Shown here in pieces: positions 1 to 7,647 of a stretch of DNA of 64,000 nucleotides. The position numbers and the translations under genes are program-made. The stretch is taken from contig NZ_SOAV01000013.1 in NCBI RefSeq assembly GCF_004364245.1, positions 186,001-250,000 of the forward strand. The letters run 5' to 3'. Within the stretch, counting starts at the first letter, position 1, and each line of letters opens with the position of its first letter. Below the pieces are notes generated by a model. The model ran no database searches and had not been told where the DNA came from. It saw only the letters and a program-made list of their open reading frames with translations. Source of the stretch: Streptomyces sp. BK208. Its GTDB lineage: Bacteria; Actinomycetota; Actinomycetes; Streptomycetales; Streptomycetaceae.

Positions 1-918
1 CTCGCGGAGCTGTCCGGGCAGCCGCGCGGTCCGGTCCAGGGCCTCGTCGGCGGTGGCGCCGCCCGGGTAGGAGTGCACGATGGCGAAGTCGATCGTCCCG
101 GCGACCGCGGACAGCACGGTGTGGTTCCAGTCGGCCGAGTCGTCCGGGCCGGTGATGCCGTCCGGCCAGTCGCCCGGCGTGGTCAGCACGGCACCGATCT
201 TGATCGTCGGGTCGACCGCCTTCATCGCCTCGGCGTAGGAGAGGACGTTGCGGGCGTACTCGCGCGGGCTCTTGTCCGGGTGGTCGTCGGCCTCCCAGCC
301 GCTGCCGTAGTGGCCGTTGCCGTAGATCTCGTTGCCGATCTCCCAGTACTTCGCCCCGTAGCCGCGGGTGACGTTGGCGTACCGGACCCAGTCGGCGGCC
401 TCCTGCGGGGTGCCCGTGCCGTAGTTGGCGATGATCATAGGCTGGGAGCCGGCGGCGCGGACGCTGCCCATGAACTCGTCGAAGGTGGTGCCGGGGGCCA
501 CGTAACCGCCGGGAGCGGAGTGGTCCTTCCAGTGGTAGATGTCGCCGTAGGAACCGCCGGGATAGCGCATGACACCGACGCCCGCCTCCTCCAGCAGGCC
601 GGTCACCTCCGGGTCGTTCATGTGGGAGTCCCAGAGGGCGTGGTTGACGCCGAACGCCGCCTTGTCGATGGTGCCGAGACCCACCCCCGCGTTGACGGAG
701 ACCTCGACGGGCGACGCCACGTCGGAGGCCGTCGCCGTGGTGGCAGGGTCCGCGGCGGCCCGGCCGGTCGCGGCGGGCGCCGGGGGAGCGGCGGCGAGAG
801 CGGCGACCGTGGCCAGGGCGCAGACGAGCGCGGCCGCGGGGCGTCTGCCCGCGGTTCTTCCGGCTCTGCCGGGTGGCCGGCCGGGACGGCCGGTGGCGGG
901 GAGGTGTGCGAGCGGCAT
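1..918 (-). CDS. Secreted clan-A-like glycoside hydrolase (arabinofuranosidase/cellulase-like), 3' end outside window
   Basis: The gene reads leftward and runs off the window edge, so only 306 codons are visible and the C-terminus is missing. The N-terminus is arginine-rich and followed by a hydrophobic AALVCALATVAALAAAPPAPA stretch, a signal peptide for export. The mature part carries MRYPGGSYGDIYHW and then YWEIGNEIYGNGHYG. The latter fits the Asn-Glu acid/base strand of clan-A TIM-barrel glycosidases (GH51/GH39-like proteins, often annotated arabinofuranosidase or cellulose-binding protein). The ATG at 918 has a strong AGGAGGAC ribosome binding site. A perfect CebR-type operator lies about 85 bp upstream, implying induction by cello-oligosaccharides. 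The exact substrate is unknown, because the second catalytic Glu and any carbohydrate-binding module lie beyond position 1. Confidence 0.75.
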   Translation of the reverse strand, partial: MPLAHLPATGRPGRPPGRAGRTAGRRPAAALVCALATVAALAAAPPAPAATGRAAADPATTATASDVASPVEVSVNAGVGLGTIDKAAFGVNHALWDSHMNDPEVTGLLEEAGVGVMRYPGGSYGDIYHWKDHSAPGGYVAPGTTFDEFMGSVRAAGSQPMIIANYGTGTPQEAADWVRYANVTRGYGAKYWEIGNEIYGNGHYGSGWEADDHPDKSPREYARNVLSYAEAMKAVDPTIKIGAVLTTPGDWPDGITGPDDSADWNHTVLSAVAGTIDFAIVHSYPGGATADEALDRTARLPGQLRE

Positions 919-1000
919 GACGTGTCCTCCTCGGACGAGCGCCGCGTCGGTCGGAGAGCCCGGTGCGAGTGGTCGATCGGGCTCTGTGATGCGGCGTGAG

Positions 1001-1014
1001 TGGGAGCGCTCCCA
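1001..1014. promoter_or_regulatory. CebR-type operator
   Basis: A perfect 14-bp palindrome, TGGGAGCGCTCCCA, identical to the known Streptomyces CebR (LacI family) box that controls cellulose and cellobiose use. It lies 83-96 bp upstream of the start of the leftward glycoside hydrolase. Its position fits repression of that gene until cellobiose or cellotriose releases the repressor. Confidence 0.85.
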
Positions 1015-1041
1015 CGATGATGCGAGGGAGGCATGACCGCG

Positions 1042-1492
1042 TCAATGGTGCGGACGAGGGCGATCTGATCTCCCGTCACCCCCGCGCCGCCGTACGGCGA
1101 GCCGTCCGGCCTCCGCGTGCCACCAGGTGGGAGGAGGCGGGCCGGTGACGCGGGCGGCCGTCTGGTCCGGGTGCAGCCCCGGCCGGTACAGGGTGTCGGG
1201 GCGGACGCGGGCCCGCGCGCCACGCACTGCCGGGTGCCTGCCTCGTCGTCGGGCGGGGCCGGGGCACCGGACGAGGTCCGGGCGCGTCTCCTCGGCGGCG
1301 AACGGCATCCGGTCGATGCCGCGCTCGCGCAGTCGGGCGCGGAGAGCCGCCGCCGGAAGCCGGAAGCCGGAAGCCGGAAGCCGGAAGCCGGAAGCCGGAA
1401 GCCGGAAGCCGGAAGCCGGAAGCCGGAGGTGTTCGGGTGTGCTCGACGAGGATCCACGCTTCCTCGTGGGCGGCTTCGGCGCAGGCACTCAT
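1042..1492 (-). pseudogene. Small uncharacterised gene split out of frame by a 7-bp tandem repeat
   Basis: On the minus strand, ATG at 1492 opens MSACAEAAHEEAWILVEHTRT with Streptomyces-like third positions, then enters ten copies of a 7-bp repeat. Beyond the repeat, a different frame becomes strongly coding (LRARLRERGIDRMPFAAEE, later RVRPDTLYRPGLHPDQTA) and ends at a stop at 1042. Losing one 7-bp unit, or gaining two, would join the two halves into a protein of about 145 residues. I do not recognise the family. Either this is a decayed gene, or repeat-number change acts as an on/off switch. The ribosome binding site (GAGGGG) lies rather far from the ATG. The coding inference rests on codon bias only. 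Confidence 0.4.
1353..1428. repeat. Heptanucleotide tandem repeat (CCGGAAG) x10
   Basis: Ten exact copies of CCGGAAG run from 1353 to 1422, followed by a partial copy CCGGAG. The unit is not a multiple of three, so any coding sequence crossing it cycles through all three frames every 21 bp and shifts frame with each unit gained or lost. The array is free of stops on both strands and so creates several spurious long open frames here. Confidence 0.95.
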
Positions 1493-1630
1493 GCGGCAAG
1501 GACACCCCTCGCGCGCCGCGCCTGCCTCGTCGCCGCCGCCGCCGGAGGAGGAGCGGCTCTCGCCTCCGTCTCGGCAACGGCATGAGGCTGATGCGACCGT
1601 GCCGGAGCGCGGGTCATGCCGCTGCCGGGT

Positions 1631-2803
1631 TCATCGGTCGGCGCCCAGTACCGCGGCGAGGCCTTCCCGCAGGTCCTCGACGAAGGGTTCGGGAACCTCC
1701 AGTGACGGGAAATGACCCCCCTTGTCGGGCAGGCCCCAGCGGACGATCCGTCGGTAACGCTGCTGCGCCCAGGGGCGCGGGCACTTCTCGACATCATGGG
1801 GGTAGGCAGTGATCGCTGAGGGGACGTCGACCCGGAGTTCCGGGTCCAGCGAGTTGTGGCTCTCGTAGTAGATACGGGCGGCGGACGCTCCGCTGCGCGT
1901 CAGCCAGTACAGCGTGACGTTGTCGAGGATGCGGTCCCTGGGGATGGTTTCGAACGGGGTGTCCTGGGTGTCCGACCATTCGGCGAACTTGTCGAGAATC
2001 CAGGCGAGGAGCCCGACCGGTGAGTCGACGAGCGCATAGCCGATGGTCTGCGGTCGGGTCGCCTGCTGCTTCGCGTACGCGGCGCGGTGGCGCCAGAAGT
2101 CACGGGTCTCCTCGGCCCATCGGCGCTCCGTCGCCGTCAGTCCCTCCGTCGTAAGCCCGGGCGGTCCCTCGGCGAAGGTGGTGTGGATGCCGAGGACGTG
2201 TGCCGGGAACCTGCCGGCGAGGACCGTGGTGATATTGCCTCCCCAGTCGCCGCCGTGGGCCAGGAACCGCCGGTAGCCGAGCCTGCCCATCAGTTCCACC
2301 CAGGCGGCCGCGGTCCTCTCGGTTCCCCACCCGGTGGTGGCGGGCTTGTCGCTGTAGCCGAACCCCGGCAGCGACGGGACCACGACGTGGAAGGCCGGCG
2401 TGTCCTCGTGCCTCGGATCCGCCAGCTCCTCCACCAAGTGGCTGAACCGGGCGACGCTGTCAGGCCAGCCATGCGTGAGAAGGAGGGGAGTGGCATCGGT
2501 CCGCGCTGACCGGCGATGCAGGAAGTGGATCCCCAGGCCGTCGATGGTCGTGCGGAACTGGCCGATCTGGTTGAGGTGCTCCTCGAACGCCCGCCAGTCG
2601 TACCCGGTACGCCAGTACTCCACGAGATCGGTGAGGTCGGCGAGCGGAACGCCCTGTTCCCACCGCCCGGGGCCGGGTGGAGCGCCATGAACGGTCTCGG
2701 CCTCCGGCAGCCGCGCCGCTGCCAGTCGCGCACGCAGGTCGTCGAGGTCCGCCTCCGTCGCATGAGCTTCGAATGCCTGCACGTTGCTGGTGGGGCGGGG
2801 CAT
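1631..2803 (-). CDS. Epoxide hydrolase (alpha/beta hydrolase with EHN domain)
   Basis: A 390-residue protein that hydrolyses epoxides to diols in the cytoplasm. The N-terminal 110 residues match the epoxide-hydrolase N-terminal (EHN) domain typical of the soluble/microsomal-type family. The catalytic domain has the oxyanion motif HGWPDS, the nucleophile elbow GGDWGGNI (Asp at about residue 183) and a C-terminal KGGHFPSLE catalytic His. The start at 2803 is chosen because AGGAGGC lies 5 nt upstream; an upstream in-frame extension lacks such support. It is transcribed divergently from a CGNR regulator across about 100 bp holding paired dyad repeats, so that regulator probably controls it. Confidence 0.88.
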   Translation of the reverse strand: MPRPTSNVQAFEAHATEADLDDLRARLAAARLPEAETVHGAPPGPGRWEQGVPLADLTDLVEYWRTGYDWRAFEEHLNQIGQFRTTIDGLGIHFLHRRSARTDATPLLLTHGWPDSVARFSHLVEELADPRHEDTPAFHVVVPSLPGFGYSDKPATTGWGTERTAAAWVELMGRLGYRRFLAHGGDWGGNITTVLAGRFPAHVLGIHTTFAEGPPGLTTEGLTATERRWAEETRDFWRHRAAYAKQQATRPQTIGYALVDSPVGLLAWILDKFAEWSDTQDTPFETIPRDRILDNVTLYWLTRSGASAARIYYESHNSLDPELRVDVPSAITAYPHDVEKCPRPWAQQRYRRIVRWGLPDKGGHFPSLEVPEPFVEDLREGLAAVLGADR

Positions 2804-2842
2804 GGGGCCTCCTGGCCGTCGCTTGCGCTGCAACCTGTAGTG

Positions 2843-2904
2843 AACCGGCTATGACGGTTCTACTATGTCCTCCTGTGAGCGTGCAACCGGCTATGGTGGT
2901 TCCA
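2843..2904. promoter_or_regulatory. Paired operator-like repeats between epoxide hydrolase and CGNR gene
   Basis: Two near-identical copies of AACCGGCTATGNNGGTTC occur at 2843-2860 and 2885-2902. Each is an imperfect dyad with AACC and GGTT arms. Their centres are about 42 bp apart, roughly four helical turns. The second copy ends at the CGNR start codon, as expected for an autoregulated divergent promoter. No regulator has been shown to bind here. Confidence 0.5.
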
Positions 2905-3470
2905 TGCGTTCGGAATTCCCTGACTTCCGCCTGGGCACCGTGCTGGCGACCAGCTTCACGGGCACCTTGTCGGAGCGGCACGGCGATGCCGTGGAGCGCA
3001 TCCCCACACCGCAGCGACTCGTCGACTGGCTGGCGGTGTACGGCCTGGCCGTGGACTCCTGCACCACCGCCCAGCTGGAGCTGGCCCGGCGACTGAGGGA
3101 GTCGATCCACGCCGCCGCGACGGCGGCCGCGCTCCAGTCGCCCCTGCCCACGGCCGCCGTCCAGGTCATCAACGACTGCAGCACCCGAGGGAGGGCAGCG
3201 GCCGTCCTGACGCCTGAAGGCACGCGGGAATGGCAGCTCGCCTCGACCGACCGCGTGGAAGACGCCCTCGGCGTGATCGCCGCCGACGCGGTCAGCGTCA
3301 TCGCCGGGGAACGAGACGGAAAACTGGCCCTGTGCGCGTCACCGACCTGCCGAGCCGCGTTCTTCGACACCAGCCGGAGCCGCACCCGCAGGTGGTGCGA
3401 CATGAACACATGCGGGAATCGGCAGAAGAAGGCGCGCTTCAACGCCAGTCGGGGCAAAGACCCCGCGTAG
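2904..3470 (+). CDS. ABATE/CGNR zinc-finger putative transcriptional regulator
   Basis: A 188-residue protein of the CGNR zinc-finger family: an N-terminal stress-sensing-like ABATE domain, then a C-terminal zinc finger. The finger is visible as LCASPTCRAAFFDTSRS...RRWCDMNTCGNRQKKARF, with four Cys and the family-naming CGNR. Members are thought to be DNA-binding regulators. It starts at ATG 2904, beginning MRSEFPDF; an upstream in-frame ATG at 2865 overlaps the repeat region and lacks a ribosome binding site. It is divergent from the epoxide hydrolase, a common regulator/target layout. Ligand unknown. Confidence 0.8.
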   Translation: MRSEFPDFRLGTVLATSFTGTLSERHGDAVERIPTPQRLVDWLAVYGLAVDSCTTAQLELARRLRESIHAAATAAALQSPLPTAAVQVINDCSTRGRAAAVLTPEGTREWQLASTDRVEDALGVIAADAVSVIAGERDGKLALCASPTCRAAFFDTSRSRTRRWCDMNTCGNRQKKARFNASRGKDPA

Positions 3471-3556
3471 GCCGGGTGTGGCAGGACGAGAGACGGACCC
3501 GGGTCAGGTCGGGCGAGGCATGGCCCGCGGCCCGGGACCGCCGGCGCCCGACCGGA

Positions 3557-4282
3557 TCACGACGTCGTGGTCAGGCATTCGGCGAGCAGGTCGACGACGT
3601 CGCGCCAGGCTCGCTGCGCGTGCCGTGCGTGGTATCCGACGCCGGGCACCACGGGGTGGTCGACCGGCGGGTGGTGGAACGCGTGCAGGGCGCCGCCGTA
3701 GACCACGAGGCGCCAGTCGACGCCCGCGGCCTGCATCTCGGCGGTGAACGCGCTCCGTTGCGCGGGCGGCATGATCGGATCTTCCGATCCGACCCCGGCC
3801 CACACCGGGCAGCGCATGCGCGCCGCCTCGCCCGGTCGGCCCGTGGTCAGGGCGTTGACTGTTGCGATCGCGCGCAGGTTGACGCCGTCGCGCCCGAGTT
3901 CCAGCCCGACGGCGCCCCCGGTGCCGTAGCCGACGGCGGCGATCCGGTCGGGGTCGGTCCGTGGCTCGGCGCGCAACACGTCGAGCGCCGCGTGACCGAT
4001 GCCCCGCATCCGGTCGGGACTGGCGAGCAGCGGCATGCAACGGGCCAGCATCGCCTCAGGGTCACTGAGATAGCGCCCACCGTGCAGGTCGAAGGCCAGC
4101 GTCACATATCCCAGCTCGGCGAGAGCCTCGGCCCGGCCGCGCTCGACGTCGCTCAGCCCCATGCCCTCCGGCCCGAGCAGCACCGCGGGCCGGCGGTCGG
4201 CACCGGCCGGGAGCGCGAGGTGCCCGATCATCGTCAGGCCGTCGGCCGGGTACTCGACCGTACGCGTCGTGATCTTCGTCAT
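3557..4282 (-). CDS. Dienelactone-hydrolase-family protein lacking the catalytic Cys
   Basis: A 241-residue alpha/beta-hydrolase of the dienelactone hydrolase family. The Asp (GSEDPI) and His (GGALHAFHHP) of the triad are present. The nucleophile elbow, normally G-x-C-x-G-G, reads VGYGTGGAVGLEL, with Gly where Cys belongs. It may be a non-catalytic or mechanistically altered member. The start MTKITTRTVEY at 4282 has no ribosome binding site; TACAGT lies 8 nt upstream and could be a -10 box for a leaderless transcript. An open frame extends further upstream but has no homology-like features. Confidence 0.78.
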   Translation of the reverse strand: MTKITTRTVEYPADGLTMIGHLALPAGADRRPAVLLGPEGMGLSDVERGRAEALAELGYVTLAFDLHGGRYLSDPEAMLARCMPLLASPDRMRGIGHAALDVLRAEPRTDPDRIAAVGYGTGGAVGLELGRDGVNLRAIATVNALTTGRPGEAARMRCPVWAGVGSEDPIMPPAQRSAFTAEMQAAGVDWRLVVYGGALHAFHHPPVDHPVVPGVGYHARHAQRAWRDVVDLLAECLTTTS

Positions 4283-4487
4283 GGGACTGGACTGTAGCGA
4301 TCGTCGAGCCCCCTCCGGCCGGTGTTCTGCCGCGGGCAGAGCGGCACGTCTGTTCTCCGGGACACGGGGAGGGGCTGGCGCCCGGGGCTCCATGACGTCG
4401 CTTCGGCGTTCGCGCATCTCGGATGTCCCCCACGGTTTCTGTGACGCGAGCGTCGTAGGCCGGCCGTCTACCTTCCGAGCGGAGCCA

Positions 4488-5519
4488 CTAGCCTCCGTCG
4501 CCGTCCGTCCGTTGCGAGGACGGCCGGTCGCCCGGCCGGGGCTGGTCACCGGGCCGGGGAGCGGAGCCGGGATCCGGAAGCACGGGGCTGGTGATGCCGG
4601 CTCGGGCGGCCTCCAGCTGGGCCGCGAACGCCACGCCCAGGAAGAGGGCCACGCCGGCCATGTTGGCCCACAGGAACAGGGCCATCAGCGCGGTCAGCGG
4701 CCCGTACAGCGAACCGAAGGACCCGCTGTACGCCACGTAGAGCGCCAGCAGCCAGGTAGCCGTGATCCACAGGACGAGCTGCACGACGGACCCGAACACC
4801 AGCCAGGTGTAACCCGGTTGGGCACGCCTGGGCGCCCACCGCAGGACGACGGCCGACGCCATGCAGGCGAGCGCCACGCCCACCGGGACCTTCCCCCATT
4901 CCCACCAGCTCAGCCACGCCCCGTGCCGGCCGAACACCTCCGCCACCGCCCTGCCCACCGCGCCGCCAGCCACCGTCACGAGAAAGCCCAGCACCAGCGG
5001 CCCGCCGGCACCGACCGCCAGCAGCAGGCTGCGGCCGTACTTCTCCAGGAACGGCCGGTCGCGTTCGATGCCGTAGATGCGGTTGCATCCCCGCTCGATC
5101 TGGCCCATCGCCGATGCGAGGTTCAGGACGGCGAAACCGAGGCCCAGCCACATGGCCACGGTGCCCGCCGCATCGGCGTCGGCATGCGTACGGGTCGTCA
5201 GCAGCCCCTCGCGCACGAGCTCGGCGCTGGCCGACGGAACGATCTCGGTCAAGGTCAGTTCGATCAGCCGTCCGACGCTTTCCGTGTGGATGGCCGCGGA
5301 GACCCCCACCAGGGCGATGGCGAGCGGCACCATCCCGATGACCAACTGGAAGGCGAGGGCCCGCGCGAAACTGAATCCGTCGGCGTACCGGAAGCGCAGG
5401 AACGCGTCGGTCACCAGCCGGCGCCCCCCGTAGCGGCGCAGCGCGGCCCAGGCTTCGTCCCCGGACAACTCGTCACCGATCATGTCCCTCGTCTGCGGTA
5501 CGTGCACCACTGTTCCCAT
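4488..5519 (-). CDS. YihY/virulence factor BrkB family membrane protein
   Basis: A 343-residue inner-membrane protein of the YihY/BrkB family (formerly mis-called RNase BN), function unknown. It has about six hydrophobic segments, for example FARALAFQLVIGMVPLAIAL, SLLLAVGAGGPLVLGFLVTV and VFGSVVQLVLWITATWLLAL, and a charged, proline-rich C-terminal tail. The ATG at 5519 lacks a clear ribosome binding site. An alternative start at 5483 (MIGDELSGDEAW) has GAGGG just upstream. It stands alone, with an empty stretch of about 200 bp on its downstream side. Confidence 0.82.
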   Translation of the reverse strand: MGTVVHVPQTRDMIGDELSGDEAWAALRRYGGRRLVTDAFLRFRYADGFSFARALAFQLVIGMVPLAIALVGVSAAIHTESVGRLIELTLTEIVPSASAELVREGLLTTRTHADADAAGTVAMWLGLGFAVLNLASAMGQIERGCNRIYGIERDRPFLEKYGRSLLLAVGAGGPLVLGFLVTVAGGAVGRAVAEVFGRHGAWLSWWEWGKVPVGVALACMASAVVLRWAPRRAQPGYTWLVFGSVVQLVLWITATWLLALYVAYSGSFGSLYGPLTALMALFLWANMAGVALFLGVAFAAQLEAARAGITSPVLPDPGSAPRPGDQPRPGDRPSSQRTDGDGG

Positions 5520-5606
5520 GCAGGAGGTGTGCTCCGCCGACCCGTTTCCATGCGGACGGGCGCCACCGTGCGCAGGTAACCCGGTGACGGGACCGGGTTC
5601 TCCTCG

Positions 5607-6971
5607 TCAGACGGCCGCCACGCAGTTGTCCGAGCTGTGGGTGCCGTGGACGGTGACCACGCCGGACGAACCGTCGCCGAAGAAGCGGGCCAGTATCCCG
5701 GCCGGCCGGCCGCCGAAGAGGAGCGGGCCGAGGACGGGCGCCACCTGGGCGAGGTGAGGCTCCGCCGCGCCGTCGGCGGCCAGGTACAACGGGCAGGTGC
5801 GCGGGGAGACGAAGTCCTGCACGACGCTCGTCCCCGACTCCGCGGCGGCGACCACCGCCGACTCCCACTGCTGGGGAGACTGCTCGCGGCCGATGGCGAC
5901 CTGCTTGCCGCTCATTCCGATCCCCGCCTTGAGTACGAGCTGCTCACGGTTGGCCACGGCGTACGGCACGAGGTCCACCTTGCGACCGGCCCGGTGCGTG
6001 AAGCGGTGGGACAGCACCCGGGTCCACGGAACGTACCGTTCGACCAGGTGCTGTTCGGCGGCGCTCATCCAGGGACGTCCCTCCGACAGGAAGCCCAGGG
6101 TGAGCTTGCTGGACAGGAACGTGGACGTCTGCGTGCCCACCAGCAGGCAGCCATGATCGAGGGCGTCCTGCACGGGAGCGGTGTCGATGCCCAGTTCGAG
6201 CCAGTCCGGGATGGTGAAGTCCCTCAGCCCCACCCGGTAGCGCAGGTGCGGTGGGCAGTCCCAGGCCTCGTGGAGATCCTCCGGCTCGAAGAAGCGGGCG
6301 GCCAGCCCCCGGCCGGCGAAGTACTCGGTCTGCATGTCGAAGTACCGGGTCGAGCCGCCCTGGTCGCGCGCGCTGCCGAGGACCGCGACACGGGGGGCGA
6401 CGCCCAGCTCGGCACACAGGCCGCGGAACATCTCGGCGCGTACGGCGAAGGGGTCCGGGCTGCTGAACGGCAGCCGTCCCTGGTCGTCGGTGTACAGGGC
6501 GCGCCAGACAGCCATGCGGGACCGCACCTCGACCGGGCCACCGAGCGCGCCGCTGACGTTGAACTCCACGAACCGCGGGCCGTCCGGGCCGACGACCACG
6601 TCCGGCCGGGTCACACAGTCCGCGTAGCGCTCCTCGGTGAACTGGTCGGTCAAGAAGAGCCGGTGCTCGCTCTCGGGCATGCGGTACGCGGCCAGCCGCC
6701 CCTGGGTGGTGGGCGCCGTCTCCAGCGCGGTGCGGCGCACCAGGTCGAGCAGCGCCGCGGTCACCCTGAACAGCTCCGCGCAGGACGCGTGCGGCAGCAC
6801 GAAGGGGGCGGCGGGGAGCAGCCGCTGGTAGGGCCAGCCGGTGTCCCGTATCTCGTGGTCCAGCATCCGGCGGATCACGGCCGGGGGCACGGCGGGCGGG
6901 ACTACGTGCCGGTCGCCGAACCACGGGTGGCCTGACGGTCCCCGCCTGCCGGTCTCCACGGCTGAGCTCAT
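5607..6971 (-). CDS. ATP-grasp-like ligase candidate of the 5.6-16.7 kb cluster
   Basis: A 454-residue protein with features of circularly permuted ATP-grasp enzymes, which join a carboxylate to an amine or alcohol using ATP. Visible elements are FVEFNVSGALGG, a TSTFLSSKLTLGFLSE segment, the nucleotide-binding-like LVLKAGIGMSGKQVAIG, VVQDFVSP, and a C-terminal GGRPAGILARFFG...GTHSSDNCVAAV. The start at 6971 (MSSAVETG) follows GGAGAAGGAGAG; the upstream open extension looks non-coding. It diverges from the MaoC gene across 139 bp, a probable shared promoter. In context it could make the amide bond of the cluster product. Family placement is from motifs only. Confidence 0.55.
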   Translation of the reverse strand: MSSAVETGRRGPSGHPWFGDRHVVPPAVPPAVIRRMLDHEIRDTGWPYQRLLPAAPFVLPHASCAELFRVTAALLDLVRRTALETAPTTQGRLAAYRMPESEHRLFLTDQFTEERYADCVTRPDVVVGPDGPRFVEFNVSGALGGPVEVRSRMAVWRALYTDDQGRLPFSSPDPFAVRAEMFRGLCAELGVAPRVAVLGSARDQGGSTRYFDMQTEYFAGRGLAARFFEPEDLHEAWDCPPHLRYRVGLRDFTIPDWLELGIDTAPVQDALDHGCLLVGTQTSTFLSSKLTLGFLSEGRPWMSAAEQHLVERYVPWTRVLSHRFTHRAGRKVDLVPYAVANREQLVLKAGIGMSGKQVAIGREQSPQQWESAVVAAAESGTSVVQDFVSPRTCPLYLAADGAAEPHLAQVAPVLGPLLFGGRPAGILARFFGDGSSGVVTVHGTHSSDNCVAAV

Positions 6972-7110
6972 CGGGCGGCTCTCCTTCTCCTGCCCTCTCG
7001 GGCATGTCGCGGCCTGATGGGCCGGATCCGCGGCGGGCTGCGCCCCGGCGGTGGATGGCGTACGGTCGTCGCAGCTTTCGGCTACCGTGACGTGCAAGGG
7101 GGATCTACGC

Positions 7111-7647
7111 ATGACGCTGCGCCGCGTCGGGGACGGCGAGTACGTGGAGGAACACGGCGGGGACTACGAGGACTTCGCCCCCGGGATGCTGATCAGGCAC
7201 TGGCCGGGCAGGACCATCACCGAGACCGACAACACCTGGCTGACCCTGCTCACCATGAACCAGCATCCGTTGCACTTCGACCGTGCCTACGGCGAGGGCG
7301 CCGAGTACGGGCGGGTGCTCGTCAACAGCGGGATCACTCTCTGCCTGGTCGGCGGCATGACCGTGCAGGCCCTGTCCGCGCGGGCGGTGGCCAACCTCGG
7401 ATGGGACAAGGTCCGTCTGAAGGACCCGGTGTACGTGGGCGACACGCTGTACGCCGAGAGCCGGATCCTGCACAAGCGGCTGTCCGGGTCCCGTCCGGGC
7501 CAGGGCATCATCACGGTGGAGACGACGGGACGGAAGTCGTCCGGGGAACCGGTGATCGTCTTCGAGCGCTCCTTCATGGTCCGCTGCCGCGAGTCGCGGG
7601 AGCAGCCCCCCGAGCCGACCGCCCCTCAGCCGCACGAGGCCTCGTAG
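7111..7647 (+). CDS. MaoC-like (R)-specific enoyl-CoA hydratase/dehydratase
   Basis: A 178-residue single hot-dog domain protein. The hydratase motif region reads TMNQHPLHFDRAYGEGAEYG, with Asn50, His55 and Asp57, followed by VLVNSGITLCLVGG. It resembles the mesaconyl-CoA-type branch, with Asn-x4-His instead of the usual Asp-x4-His. The start at 7111 follows GGGGGA 8 nt upstream. Its 3' end overlaps the convergent cyclodeaminase-family gene by 22 bp. Paired with the CitE-like lyase at 10508-11413, it would dehydrate a beta-hydroxyacyl-CoA such as a substituted malyl-CoA. The substrate is inferred, not seen. Confidence 0.8.
   Translation: MTLRRVGDGEYVEEHGGDYEDFAPGMLIRHWPGRTITETDNTWLTLLTMNQHPLHFDRAYGEGAEYGRVLVNSGITLCLVGGMTVQALSARAVANLGWDKVRLKDPVYVGDTLYAESRILHKRLSGSRPGQGIITVETTGRKSSGEPVIVFERSFMVRCRESREQPPEPTAPQPHEAS

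Noticed and set aside
1042..1812. Several long open frames on both strands across the 7-bp repeat, encoding Arg-Lys-Pro-Glu or Leu-Pro-Ala-Ser-Gly-Phe-Arg repeats
   Set aside because: The repeat has no stop codon in any frame, so long frames arise automatically. LPASG-like strings are a by-product of the repeat, not sortase motifs.
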